Shown here piece after piece: positions 1 to 10,914 of a stretch of DNA of 64,000 nucleotides. The translations under genes were made by a program, and so were the position numbers. Every line of letters starts with the position of its first letter. Position 1 is the stretch's first letter. The stretch lies in NCBI GenBank assembly GCA_022870745.1, contig CP085323.1:1488001-1552000 (forward strand). The letters are read 5' to 3'. This stretch comes from Silvibacterium acidisoli (GTDB taxonomy: Bacteria; Acidobacteriota; Terriglobia; Terriglobales; Acidobacteriaceae). Under the pieces are notes generated by a model, which worked only from the letters and a program-made list of their open reading frames with translations, was not told the origin of the DNA and ran no database searches.

Positions 1-816
1 AGTACGGCCTTCGTTCGCATTCCAGAGACGTGTCTCCTGGATCACGCGGCCGCCGCCCTCGAGAATCTCCACCTGGCGCTCGATCTCGTACTCAAGAGCG
101 GAACGGATGAAGCGGAAGCTGTTCACGTTCTTGACTTCAGCCTTCGTCCCGAACTTTTCCTGCCCACGCGGACGCACGCTCACGTTGGCATCGCAACGCA
201 GCGAACCCTCTTCCATGTTGCAATCGCTGACCGCGGTGTAGAGCAGGATCTCCTTCAACCGCGTGAGGTACTCATAGGCCTCGTCAGGCGTGCGGATATC
301 CGGCTCGCTGACGATCTCGACCAGCGGCGTGCCGCAGCGGTTCAGATCGACGTAGGTGCGCGTCGCCGAATCGGCAAAGCCGTCATGGATGCTCTTTCCG
401 GCGTCCTCTTCCATGTGCAGGCGGGTGATGCCGATGCGCTTGATGCCGTTCGGAGTGGGCACATCGATCCAGCCATGCTCGCCCAGCGGCTTGTCGAACT
501 GCGAGATCTGGTAGCCCTTGGGCGAGTCGGGATAGAAGTAATTCTTGCGGGCGAAGATCGAGGTCTCGCGCACCTGGCAATTGATCGCCATCGAAGCCAG
601 CGTGGCGAACTCCACCGCGCGGCGGTTCAACACCGGAAGCGCGCCGGGCAGGCCAAGGCAGGTGGGACAGACGTTCGTATTCGGCGCAGAACCGAAGCGG
701 TTCGCGCAGCCACAGAAGGCCTTCGTCTCGGTCAGGAGCTGGACGTGGACCTCGAGTCCAATAACCGGCTCGTACTTGGCCAGAATTTCCGGGGATAGGC
801 TGATTGCGGTGCTCAT
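1..816 (-). CDS. gatB: Asp/Glu-tRNA amidotransferase subunit B (GatB), 5' part only
   Basis: GatB is the kinase/transamidation subunit of the GatCAB complex, which converts Glu-tRNA(Gln) and Asp-tRNA(Asn) to the amidated forms in the cytoplasm. The reverse strand reads an open frame of 272 codons from ATG at 816 and runs off the left edge, so about 200 C-terminal residues, including the YqeY-like tail domain, lie outside. The opening segment [18 protein letters not shown] is the family signature, and the zinc cysteines FCGC and CPTC follow. [12 protein letters not shown] and [10 protein letters not shown] are also diagnostic. The Shine-Dalgarno before the ATG is weak. Identification is secure; only the truncation by the window limits it. 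Confidence 0.96.
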   Translation of the reverse strand, partial: MSTAISLSPEILAKYEPVIGLEVHVQLLTETKAFCGCANRFGSAPNTNVCPTCLGLPGALPVLNRRAVEFATLASMAINCQVRETSIFARKNYFYPDSPKGYQISQFDKPLGEHGWIDVPTPNGIKRIGITRLHMEEDAGKSIHDGFADSATRTYVDLNRCGTPLVEIVSEPDIRTPDEAYEYLTRLKEILLYTAVSDCNMEEGSLRCDANVSVRPRGQEKFGTKAEVKNVNSFRFIRSALEYEIERQVEILEGGGRVIQETRLWNANEGRT

Positions 817-841
817 GTCGTTGTAAAGAGTTTATCAAGCC

Positions 842-905
842 ACCGTGGAGCCGCCCGGCGACTCGAACCAAAACTGAAGTTACAGGCGCTACCCCGCGAT
901 GCAGG
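842..905 (-). other. tRNA-like degenerate segment
   Basis: Read on the minus strand this contains GGTTCGAGTCGCCGGG followed by a GGCTCCA end and preceded by a CCTGTAAC stretch, like the T-arm/acceptor and anticodon loop of a tRNA-Thr. The 5 bases on the two sides of the TTCGAGT loop do not pair and no matching 5' acceptor strand is visible, so it is not a functional tRNA. It may be a decayed tRNA or chance. Confidence 0.2.
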
Positions 906-1015
906 AGTCTAATTCGCCAGACGGAACGTCATTCCTGATGTGAATGGCGTTCCCGCGAGTCTGGTGCTGCCAGATGGACGACACCGGGGCGGAATGCCTC
1001 ACAGCAGGTAAGACA

Positions 1016-1912
1016 GTGAAAGTTGCCGTTTGCGCCTTTTTCCTGGCAAGCATGACTGCCCTGGCTCAAGACCTTTCCACAATGTCCGCCCAACAGATGC
1101 AGCAGGACATGCTGGCTGCCGGCCAGGCAAGTCTGCAGGCAATGCAGGCGATGGAGCAGGCGAATCAGCAGATGCTGCTACAGATGCAGTCGCAGTCCCA
1201 ACCGGCTGGCAGCTACATCGCCAATCCTGCCTCCTGGGACACATGGCGTGTTTCCTCGGGCGGGCATATCGATCTTTCGGTCAGGCCAGGCCCGGTCAAG
1301 CCCGGGACACAGGTTCGAATCAAGTGGCGCGGCAACGAGTACGCAGCGGTTTATTACACGCTCGACGGCTGGAGCCCGACTCCTGCATCGACCCGCTACA
1401 CCGGCCCAATCACGATCACCGGGCCGGTTCACCTTCAGGCAGTGGGAGTCGGCTGGAACTCGTCCAGAAGCGCGATCATCGACGCCAGCTATGACACTCC
1501 ATCGGCAGTGCGGTCAGCCGGCGTAACCGATATCGACACAGACGGGCTTCTGAAGGCCGGCACCAGGCTGAAGCTGAAAACTGCGGGAGAGGCCAGGTCC
1601 GACTCTGCAAAGACGGGAGACAAGCTCTCACTCCAGCTAGACGAGGACATACTCGAGGGAAACACCGTCGTCATTCCCAAAGGAACTCTCGTGGAAGCCG
1701 TTCTCACGAAGGTCGTTTCTTCGAAAGGCCCGCATCATCCCGCTTCGCTCGTCCTGAGCGTTCGCTCTCTGCAGGATGCGAAGATGCTGGTAAAGCTGAC
1801 TGGCTACGAGACAATGGAAGGCATGCCGGCAGTGGGCTCCGGTGTTGCGGTCATCCACCCGGGTATTACTCTCTACGCGAAAGTCGCGCAGGATGTGAAG
1901 CTACAGCCTTAA
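1016..1912 (+). CDS. Secreted protein with chitobiase-like C-terminal domain
   Basis: Start chosen at GTG 1016 because AGGTAAG lies just upstream and the product then opens with a clean signal peptide (KVAVCAFFLASMTALAQ); an ATG at 944 would add 24 residues in front of it. After the signal come about 50 residues very rich in Gln and Met, possibly coiled. A segment containing YYTLDGWSPTPAST and YTGPITI matches the CHB_HEX_C_1 (chitobiase/beta-hexosaminidase C-terminal) fold, usually a carbohydrate- or cell-surface-associated module. The last 110 residues (LKAGTRLKLKT, VVIPKGTLVEAVL) look like a beta-rich domain seen in secreted acidobacterial proteins. No catalytic motif is visible. It is a single-gene unit ending in a hairpin. 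Function unknown. Confidence 0.75.
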   Translation: MKVAVCAFFLASMTALAQDLSTMSAQQMQQDMLAAGQASLQAMQAMEQANQQMLLQMQSQSQPAGSYIANPASWDTWRVSSGGHIDLSVRPGPVKPGTQVRIKWRGNEYAAVYYTLDGWSPTPASTRYTGPITITGPVHLQAVGVGWNSSRSAIIDASYDTPSAVRSAGVTDIDTDGLLKAGTRLKLKTAGEARSDSAKTGDKLSLQLDEDILEGNTVVIPKGTLVEAVLTKVVSSKGPHHPASLVLSVRSLQDAKMLVKLTGYETMEGMPAVGSGVAVIHPGITLYAKVAQDVKLQP

Positions 1913-1916
1913 GCCG

Positions 1917-1956
1917 GGCGATCGATCAACAGCTTTTGATCTGCTGATCGATCGCC
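1917..1956. terminator. Convergent hairpin terminator
   Basis: A perfect 12-bp inverted repeat (GGCGATCGATCA / TGATCGATCGCC) with a 16-base loop lies between the convergent ends of the genes at 1016-1912 and 1983-3497. The T-run is poor, so it may work mainly as a hairpin for both strands. Confidence 0.55.
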
Positions 1957-1982
1957 TCCGTTTAGCGCAGGGGGAAGGACGC

Positions 1983-3497
1983 CTAGTGCTTGGCGTACAT
2001 CTCCATCACGTCTTTCTTCAATTCCCCACCGCTTGAGTTCCGCGTGTAGAACATGTGTCCGCCCGGATACTCATGCACGGAGACCCGCGTGGGATCGCCC
2101 ATGACTGGCATCTGGTCGACCGTCAGCACCGAGCCCATGAACGGGCACGAAAGGTCGTTCCAGCCATGCACGATCATCACGCGCAGCTTCGGATCCGCCG
2201 CAACCGCTTCCCGCAATTGCTCGGTCGAACCTTCGCGCAGCGCCGCATCGCGATCCCACAGCCGGTTTACGTCGTAGGAAAGCGCGTTGTAGCGCGCATC
2301 GACCTTCCAGCCGACGACACGGGTCACGAAGTCGACCATCGCAGTCGTAGTCGGTGCGATGATCGCCGCCAGAATCGGATCATTCGCCTGCTGGTCCGGT
2401 GAATACGGGAAGGGATCGAAGGAGGTCACGTTCGAGTCATAGATCGAGCCGATCTTGCCCTCTTCACGATGCACCTCGCGCAGGTAGGCCCCGATCTCCA
2501 GGCGACCGCCCGAATGCTTCACAAACTCGGGATCGAGCCCCGTCATCTCCGTGACCTTCTGAATCATCTTCTGGGTAGCATCTGCGTCGGCCCGGCCCTT
2601 GATCAGCGTCGTAGCGTATTCGCCCTCGTCGTAAGCGATCACATCCGCCATGGCCTGTGGAGTCAGCTTGTTCTCGCGCTCGAGGTGCGCTGCCGTGATC
2701 GGCGGCAGGGAGACCATCCAGGGAATCGGCGAGAGATCGCCATTGTCACTGATCGTGGGGTTCAGGTATGGAGAGACCAGCACCACGCCGTTCATCGCCA
2801 CGCCAAGCTGCGACTGCAGGTAGTAGGTGATGCGCGGGCCGCGGAAGCCGCCATAGCTTTCGCCTACCAGGTATTTCCTCGACGCGATGCGGTTGTTCTT
2901 GATGAGCCAGTCGTAGATGGCTCGCGAGAGGTATTCGATGTCGGGAACGGTAGTGTAGAAAAGCTTCTTCGTCTGGTCTTCAGGAACCGACGAGCGGCTG
3001 AAACCAGTTCCAATCGGGTCGATGAAAACCAGGTCGGTGAAATCGAGCCACGAATTGGGATTGTCGCTCAGCGTCGTCGGGTCAGAGGCGCTATCGCCCT
3101 CGTTGCCCACCTTCAGCCGCTTCGGCCCGATTGCGCCAAAGTTCAGGTACACCGAAGAAGCACCCGGACCGCCATTCAGGGCAAAGGTCACGGGGCGATT
3201 TGCGCCGTCCACCGTGTAAGCCGTATAGACCACCGACCCGACCTGCTTGCCGTCCTTGTTGTAAGTGGGCAGCGTGCCGACCGTTACCGTGTAGTGCAGC
3301 GTTTTGCCGTTGATCTCAGCAGTCTGCTCGGTGTGCGCGTCAGCAGGCAGCGGCGGCAGCGAAGTGCCTTCTGCGGGCTTCTCTGTCTTTGATTCGGGCT
3401 TGGCGTCCTCGGCAAATGCACGGACGGCCATAGGGCATGCAAGGCTAAGGGCTAGTGCCGCACAGGCAACGCGGCTGAGACGATCGAAAAATTTCAT
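1983..3497 (-). CDS. Secreted serine carboxypeptidase (peptidase family S10)
   Basis: This 504-residue protein begins with a signal peptide (CAALALSLACPMAVRA) and a Pro/Glu/Lys-rich linker, then the S10 alpha/beta-hydrolase domain. Visible family motifs are the oxyanion segment LNGGPGASS near 108-116, the nucleophile motif GESYGG with Ser214, Asp448 in HGWNDLSCP and His481 in PGGHMFY. S10 enzymes remove C-terminal residues at acidic pH, and this one should act in the periplasm or outside the cell. Acidobacteria commonly carry such enzymes for peptide scavenging. It is monocistronic and convergent with the upstream gene. Family assignment is firm; substrate is unknown. Confidence 0.93.
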   Translation of the reverse strand: MKFFDRLSRVACAALALSLACPMAVRAFAEDAKPESKTEKPAEGTSLPPLPADAHTEQTAEINGKTLHYTVTVGTLPTYNKDGKQVGSVVYTAYTVDGANRPVTFALNGGPGASSVYLNFGAIGPKRLKVGNEGDSASDPTTLSDNPNSWLDFTDLVFIDPIGTGFSRSSVPEDQTKKLFYTTVPDIEYLSRAIYDWLIKNNRIASRKYLVGESYGGFRGPRITYYLQSQLGVAMNGVVLVSPYLNPTISDNGDLSPIPWMVSLPPITAAHLERENKLTPQAMADVIAYDEGEYATTLIKGRADADATQKMIQKVTEMTGLDPEFVKHSGGRLEIGAYLREVHREEGKIGSIYDSNVTSFDPFPYSPDQQANDPILAAIIAPTTTAMVDFVTRVVGWKVDARYNALSYDVNRLWDRDAALREGSTEQLREAVAADPKLRVMIVHGWNDLSCPFMGSVLTVDQMPVMGDPTRVSVHEYPGGHMFYTRNSSGGELKKDVMEMYAKH

Positions 3498-3538
3498 GTG
3501 ACTACGATATACCGGCTTCGACCCAGCCGGGATATCGA

Positions 3539-4027
3539 TCAGCTATCAGCCCGCTCCACCGTAACCACGCCATCCGGCATGATGCCGGCATAGTAGCGCG
3601 CGCTGCTCCAGTCCCATTCGGTTGCAGATTCCACCAGCTTTGCCCTTACTGGTGCTTCATGCATGGTGCGTAGCGTCGTCTCAAGCCGCTCGGCGCCCAT
3701 AATGTGCGTGTCCGTGTAATCGTTCTCCCAGACCGGCTCGGTGCTGCGGGCGGAGTTGTTGTAGCGTCTCTGGTAGCGCTGCAGCAGGGTTTCGACGGAG
3801 TTCGCCGCCGTATCGACCAGCGGCTCCACCATCAGCAGGCTGAAATTGTCGGGCATCAGCACATAGCCTGCGACCTTGAAGCGGAACTTCACGCGCACTT
3901 CCTCAAGCAGCCTGCAAAACAGGTCGCGGTGCTTCTCTTCTCCCAGCTTCTGTTCCCGGTCACGGCAGTAGCAATTGATCAGGTGCAGATGCCCCTTGCC
4001 GTAAACGCGTTTTTCACTCTTCGGCAT
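3539..4027 (-). CDS. RAYT/IS200-like transposase homologue with lost catalytic residues
   Basis: The 162-residue protein has the layout of the Y1_Tnp/RAYT family found in Acidobacteria: GKGHLHLINCYCRDR at the start, GYVLMPDNFSLLMVEP in the middle and TMHEAPVRAKLVESATEWDWSS near the end. In active relatives the middle motif is MPxHVHLL, whose two histidines bind the metal; here they are Asn61 and Ser63. The catalytic tyrosine expected just before MHxNP is Thr121, and the Asn of NPV is Ala. The frame is intact. It starts 9 bases after the purD stop codon on the same strand, so it is probably co-transcribed with purD. It cannot be a normal HUH nuclease; it may be a domesticated DNA/RNA-binding protein or an early pseudogene. 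Confidence 0.8.
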   Translation of the reverse strand: MPKSEKRVYGKGHLHLINCYCRDREQKLGEEKHRDLFCRLLEEVRVKFRFKVAGYVLMPDNFSLLMVEPLVDTAANSVETLLQRYQRRYNNSARSTEPVWENDYTDTHIMGAERLETTLRTMHEAPVRAKLVESATEWDWSSARYYAGIMPDGVVTVERADS

Positions 4028-4036
4028 CTTGTTTTC

Positions 4037-5317
4037 TCAGGCCCGCGGCTTCTTCAGAGCGCGATGTCCAATGTCGCGGCGGTAATACATTCCTTCAAAC
4101 TGAATCTTCGCGATCGCCTCGTAAGCCTTGCTCAGCGCGTTCTCAAGCGTGTCACCGGTCGCCGTCACCGCCAGCACGCGGCCGCCCGCGGTCACGCAAT
4201 GGTCATCGACCAGAGCCGTTCCGGCATGGAATACAACCACATCCGGCACCTTCGCCGCTTCCGCCAGTCCGCTGATGGGGTGACCCGAGGTAAACGCTCC
4301 CGGATATCCACCAGAAGCAGCAATCACTGACGCTGCAGCGCCCGGCTTCCAGCGAAACTCCGTGTCGCTCAGGCGGCCCTGCACGCTGGCCTCGAGCGCT
4401 TCAAACAGATCGCTCTCCAGCCGCACCATAATCGCCTGCGTCTCCGGATCTCCGAAGCGGGTGTTGTACTCAAGCACCATGGGGCCACGTGCTGTCATCA
4501 TCAGGCCGCAATAGAGCACGCCGACAAAAGGGGCGTCCTCGGCAGCCATGCCTGCGAGCGTCGGCTGCGCCACGTGATGCAGCAACCACTGCGTCATCTC
4601 CGCATCGAGGATCGAATCCGTCGAATAGACGCCCATACCGCCTGTGTTCAAACCGGTGTCGCCCTCGCCGATGCGCTTGTGATCCTGCGCAGGCACGAGC
4701 GGAGCCGCATGCTTACCGTCACACAGCAGCAGGAAAGAAACTTCTTCGCCGCTCAGAAACTCTTCGAGCACCAGGCTGGTAGCAGCGGTACCCAGCAGCT
4801 TGCCGGAGAACAAGCCATTGATGGCGTTTTCCGCCTCAGCCTTCGTATCGCAGATGATCACGCCTTTTCCAGCGGCAAGCCCATCGGCTTTGACGACCAG
4901 CGGAAAGTGGAAAAGCCCCAGCGCCTTGATCGCCTCCTCGGCGCTCGAGGCTACCGAATAATTCGCAGTCGGAATGTTGTGGCGCTGCATGAAGCGCTTG
5001 GCGAAGGCCTTGCTCGTTTCGAGCATGGCAGCGGCGCGAGTTGGGCCAAAAACAGCTAGTCCACGGCGCTGCAGCTCGTCGACCAGCCCGAGCGAAAGCG
5101 GCAGCTCCGGTCCCACGATGGTAAGGTCGGGCGACTCCTGCACAACAACGCGCAGCATGTCATCCAGATCGGACTGGCTCACAGGGACGCAACGCGCAAT
5201 AGCCGCGATACCGCCGTTACCTGGGGCGCAGACGATTTCTTTTACACGGGGAGATTTGCTCAGGGCCCAGATCAGGGCATGTTCGCGGCCGCCGCCGCCA
5301 ATCACCAGCACTTTCAT
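4037..5317 (-). CDS. purD: Phosphoribosylamine-glycine ligase
   Basis: PurD joins phosphoribosylamine and glycine using ATP, the second step of purine synthesis, in the cytoplasm. The 426-residue length is standard. The N-terminal motif VIGGGGREHALIWAL, the ATP-grasp region with VVKADGLAAGKGVIIC, and the C-terminal RFGDPETQAIM are all typical. The downstream RAYT-like gene starts 9 bases after the stop. No other purine gene is in the window. Confidence 0.97.
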   Translation of the reverse strand: MKVLVIGGGGREHALIWALSKSPRVKEIVCAPGNGGIAAIARCVPVSQSDLDDMLRVVVQESPDLTIVGPELPLSLGLVDELQRRGLAVFGPTRAAAMLETSKAFAKRFMQRHNIPTANYSVASSAEEAIKALGLFHFPLVVKADGLAAGKGVIICDTKAEAENAINGLFSGKLLGTAATSLVLEEFLSGEEVSFLLLCDGKHAAPLVPAQDHKRIGEGDTGLNTGGMGVYSTDSILDAEMTQWLLHHVAQPTLAGMAAEDAPFVGVLYCGLMMTARGPMVLEYNTRFGDPETQAIMVRLESDLFEALEASVQGRLSDTEFRWKPGAAASVIAASGGYPGAFTSGHPISGLAEAAKVPDVVVFHAGTALVDDHCVTAGGRVLAVTATGDTLENALSKAYEAIAKIQFEGMYYRRDIGHRALKKPRA

Positions 5318-5385
5318 AACAATCCGATTCCTTCAATTCCTCTGCCAAGCCTACCGTATGGCGACACCTGCCGCCAAACAGCAGA

Positions 5386-5419
5386 AAGCCCTGCCGCTCG
5401 TCCAAGAGCGGCAGGGCTT
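5386..5419 (-). terminator. Rho-independent terminator of the CADD-family gene
   Basis: A perfect 14-bp stem (AAGCCCTGCCGCTC / GAGCGGCAGGGCTT) with a 6-base loop sits 13 bases beyond the stop of the gene ending at 5433 and before purD. It separates the serB/CADD unit from purD. Confidence 0.8.
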
Positions 5420-5432
5420 CAAAAGGAATCGC

Positions 5433-6134
5433 CTAGTTAACCAGGGCGCAGTCGTGAATATTGTGGCGCTCGCAGACGGCAGAGAGAAGTCCGTAAAGGC
5501 CATCGAGCACCTCGCCAGCCGCTCCCAGCGCGGCTTCGCCGTGAGTTGCATCCACAAGCCGCGCAATCTGCGCCGCTTCGACGGCGGCATGCTCGCGATC
5601 GGCCTCGATGTGCACCGTAAAGTAGGCGTAATCCGCAGGATTCGAGAAGCCGTAAAACTCCTTCAGCCCATCGATTTTCTTTTCGGAAACAGCAGGAATC
5701 TGGCTCTCATACGCATACAGAGCGCACAGACCCGCCTCCGTGCCACGCGAACCGCAGCAGTCGCGGAAATCACCGATCAGCTTCTTTGTCGCGGGCCACT
5801 GCTTGCTGCTCTGCACCTGTTCGCGATCCAGACCGAGGCTTTCGGCGAACTGCAGCCACAGCTCAGGATGGTTCGGGCTGCCGGCTTCTTCATCGATCAG
5901 GTTGGTCAGAAGCTGGCGGCGCGTGACGGCATCATCCGTCTGCGCATGAACCGCGGAAAGATACGTCGGGAAGGCTGCTACGTGGTGATAGTATTGCGTC
6001 GCGTAATCGCGAAGGGCATCCATCGAGAGCTCGCCGCGCGACCAGGCCTGGTAGAAGGGGTGCTGCAGCAGATGCTGGCTGGCAATGCGTGCGTCGAGAG
6101 AGTCGAGAATCGGAGTGTTGGGGGTTGCGTTCAT
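5433..6134 (-). CDS. CADD family protein, putative para-aminobenzoate synthase
   Basis: The start is ATG 6134, which has GAGG about 9 bases upstream; longer frames lack this. The 233-residue product is an all-helical TENA/PqqC-fold protein of the CADD (chlamydial CT610) family, linked to folate. In Chlamydia CADD makes para-aminobenzoate from one of its own tyrosines using a dinuclear metal site. The ligand set known there (Glu81, His88, Glu142, His174, Asp178, His181) appears here one residue later as Glu82, His89, Glu143, His175, Asp179 and His182. Tyr28, Tyr44, Tyr171 and Lys153 also sit one residue after the tyrosines and lysine reported around the chlamydial site. It lies 35 bases after serB on the same strand and has its own terminator. 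Confidence 0.82.
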   Translation of the reverse strand: MNATPNTPILDSLDARIASQHLLQHPFYQAWSRGELSMDALRDYATQYYHHVAAFPTYLSAVHAQTDDAVTRRQLLTNLIDEEAGSPNHPELWLQFAESLGLDREQVQSSKQWPATKKLIGDFRDCCGSRGTEAGLCALYAYESQIPAVSEKKIDGLKEFYGFSNPADYAYFTVHIEADREHAAVEAAQIARLVDATHGEAALGAAGEVLDGLYGLLSAVCERHNIHDCALVN

Positions 6135-6169
6135 ACTTGCCTCGCAAAAGTTCGGATGAGAGCAGGTTA

Positions 6170-7423
6170 CTACGATTGCACCGGAACGTCCGGCGCCTGG
6201 AGACAATCAAGCTTCTCAAGGTCGCGGTCACGCACGCCTATCAGGTACAACAGGCTGTCGAGCCCAAGGTGCGTCAGCGAGTGCCCGGCATTCTGCCGCA
6301 CCAGCGGTTTTGCGCGGAAGGCTATGCCCATACCTGCAAGGTTCAGCATCGGCAGGTCGTTCGCCCCGTCTCCGACGGCAATTACCTGGTCCAACAGGAT
6401 GTTTTCTTCGCGGGCAATCTGCTTCAACATCTCGGCCTTACGCGCACCATCGACGATCGGGTCGATCACTTCGCCGGTCACGACACCATCCGCCATCGCC
6501 AGCTCGTTTGCGTGTACATAATCGATGCCAAAACGGGCCTGTAGATGATGAGCGAAAAAAGTAAAACCACCCGACAGAATCGCCGTCTTGTAACCCAGCG
6601 TCTTGAGCGTACAAATCAGCCGCTCGGCTCCCTCGGTCAGCGGAATCTTGCCCAGCAGCTCGCGCACCCGCGATTCCGGCAGCCCTTTCAGCAGGCCGAC
6701 GCGGCGGCGAAAGCTTTCCTTGAACTCGATCTCTCCGCGCATGGCAGATTCGGTGATCTTCACCACCTGGTCGGCAACTCCGGCCATCTTCGCGAGTTCA
6801 TCGATCACTTCTCCCTGGATCAGGGTCGAGTCCATGTCAAAGGCAAACAGGCGGCGGTTGCGGCGGAAGATGCTCTCCCGCTGAAACGAGATATCGAGCG
6901 GAAACGCCTGTGTCGCGGCAAGAAAATCGGCGCGCATGCCGTTTTCATTCTGGGCCTTGCCGCTGGCGTGCATCTCCACGCAGGCATTCGCTTGTGCCGT
7001 CTGCTTCGCCAGGGAAAGCCGGCCCGAGAGCCGCTCGATTCGATCGATGTTCAATCCATGGTCGGCGATGATCGAGCTGACTCGCGACAGGTGCTCTCCG
7101 GAGACAGCCCGGCCAAGCAGGGTGATAATGAAGCGGTCCTTCCCCTGCGCCACCATCCAGTGATCGAGCGCCTCGTGCGTAACCGGAGTCACCCGCAGAT
7201 GCAACCCAAGCGAGGCGGATGTCTCCGAAAGCGCCGCCTTCAGCGGAGCAAAGTCCGAGCCCTCGGGCAGTTCGATAAGCAGCCCCAGAGCCAGCGTCTC
7301 GTGGACGAGAGCCTGCCCGATGTCGAGCACGCATGCATTGAACCCGGAAAGAATTCCAGTGAGCGCGGCAATCTGTCCGGGCCGGTCCTGGCCGGAAAAG
7401 TGTAGGAGAAATGTGTCGGTCAT
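6170..7423 (-). CDS. serB: Phosphoserine phosphatase with N-terminal ACT domains
   Basis: SerB removes phosphate from phosphoserine, the last step of serine synthesis. The ATG at 7423 was preferred over one 25 codons upstream because the ACT fold begins immediately (TDTFLLHFSGQDRPGQ). The 417-residue product has two ACT-like regulatory domains (about 1-180), then the HAD phosphatase domain with motif I FDMDSTL, LSGGFTFF and GDGANDLPML. serA is 11 kb away on the other strand, so the pathway is not one operon here. The ACT domains suggest serine feedback, which is inference. Confidence 0.95.
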   Translation of the reverse strand: MTDTFLLHFSGQDRPGQIAALTGILSGFNACVLDIGQALVHETLALGLLIELPEGSDFAPLKAALSETSASLGLHLRVTPVTHEALDHWMVAQGKDRFIITLLGRAVSGEHLSRVSSIIADHGLNIDRIERLSGRLSLAKQTAQANACVEMHASGKAQNENGMRADFLAATQAFPLDISFQRESIFRRNRRLFAFDMDSTLIQGEVIDELAKMAGVADQVVKITESAMRGEIEFKESFRRRVGLLKGLPESRVRELLGKIPLTEGAERLICTLKTLGYKTAILSGGFTFFAHHLQARFGIDYVHANELAMADGVVTGEVIDPIVDGARKAEMLKQIAREENILLDQVIAVGDGANDLPMLNLAGMGIAFRAKPLVRQNAGHSLTHLGLDSLLYLIGVRDRDLEKLDCLQAPDVPVQS

Positions 7424-7490
7424 GGCCTGATTCCAGCCTACCAAGCCGGCGGAGATTGCGCTTTCAATGCCCCTTAGCCGTCGCTTAAAT

Positions 7491-7722
7491 GTTGTCATCC
7501 CAAGCGCAGTGAGGGACCTGCCTATTGAAACGCCTATTGAGGCACATCACCCTTCAGACGGGCGAAGTTTCACCACAGAGGACACGGAGAGCACAGGCGA
7601 ATTGGTGCCTCAGCAGCAGGTTTCGCGTCCCCGGAGCTCTCTGCGCCCTCCGTGCTCTCTGTGGTGAAAAGCCTTTGTGGTCTCGATCCGTGCAGGTCCA
7701 TCACTGCGTTCGGGATGACAAA
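7491..7722. repeat. Nested inverted-repeat element
   Basis: Two inverted repeats lie one inside the other between serB and acnA. The outer arms are about 31 bases at 7491-7521 (GTCATCCCAAGCGCAGTGA core) and 7692-7722, matching with few differences. The inner arms at 7568-7589 (TTTCACCACAGAGGACACGG) and 7648-7670 are also near-perfect complements. Both sequences resemble families of dispersed repeats known from environmental bacteria including Acidobacteria. No open frame of note is inside, so this looks like a non-coding mobile or REP/MITE-like element. Confidence 0.7.
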
Positions 7723-7778
7723 CGGGGGTAAACCTGAGTCCCCAACGGAACCACAAGTACCTCATCCAACTGCTGACT

Positions 7779-7807
7779 TTGACCGCTGAAATGTCATAAA
7801 ATTACAT
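7779..7807 (+). promoter_or_regulatory. Candidate promoter of acnA
   Basis: TTGACC, a 17-base spacer and TTACAT lie about 200 bases before the acnA start. The -35 is good and the -10 is poor. A TGTCAT word sits in the spacer. The 230-base stretch to the gene otherwise shows only the strong AGAGGAAGG ribosome site before 8011. Confidence 0.3.
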
Positions 7808-8010
7808 CGAAGACGATGAAAGCCCTGTATGTGCCTCCGTTTCTGAAGCGCTTTCGCCACGGCCGCCCGGATCGTGGACGTTCTCTTTCCCAGTAAGTAA
7901 GCTCCTTTGTCGGATGTGTTTTCCGGGTTGCGCCTTTGCGTTTACAGGCTCCGGAGTGAAAAACGCATCGCCCTGTCAGGCCTTTTCACCTCAAAGAGGA
8001 AGGTTGAGTC

Positions 8011-10812
<2,802 letters not shown>

Positions 10813-10831
10813 ACAGGTTCCACACACGGAC

Positions 10832-10862
10832 AAAGGGCCGCGAGTCATCGCGGCCCTTTAAT
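10832..10862 (+). terminator. acnA terminator
   Basis: A 12-bp stem (AAAGGGCCGCGA / TCGCGGCCCTTT) with a GTCA loop, followed by a short T/A-rich tail, sits 19 bases after the acnA stop. Confidence 0.88.
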
Positions 10863-10880
10863 TTGCCATGGCGCAGAAAA

Positions 10881-10903
10881 TGTCATTAAAATAAAAGTGT
10901 CAT
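10881..10903 (+). promoter_or_regulatory. Direct TGTCAT repeats before vapB
   Basis: Two TGTCAT words 17 bases apart (10881 and 10898) flank an A-rich stretch with a TAAAAT -10-like element, just before the vapB ribosome site AGAGG. VapBC operons are autoregulated at such promoter-proximal repeats, so this may be the operator; this is inference. Confidence 0.3.
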
Positions 10904-10914
10904 ACAGAGGAAAT

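Noticed and set aside
2469-3392. 307-codon plus-strand frame inside the S10 peptidase gene
   Set aside because: Antisense to a gene with an intact catalytic triad and signal peptide; no motif in the frame.
4974-6521. Long plus-strand open frame (515 codons) over purD, CADD and serB
   Set aside because: It is antisense to three well-supported genes, shows no family motif and is Arg/Ser-rich as expected for a shadow frame in GC-rich DNA.
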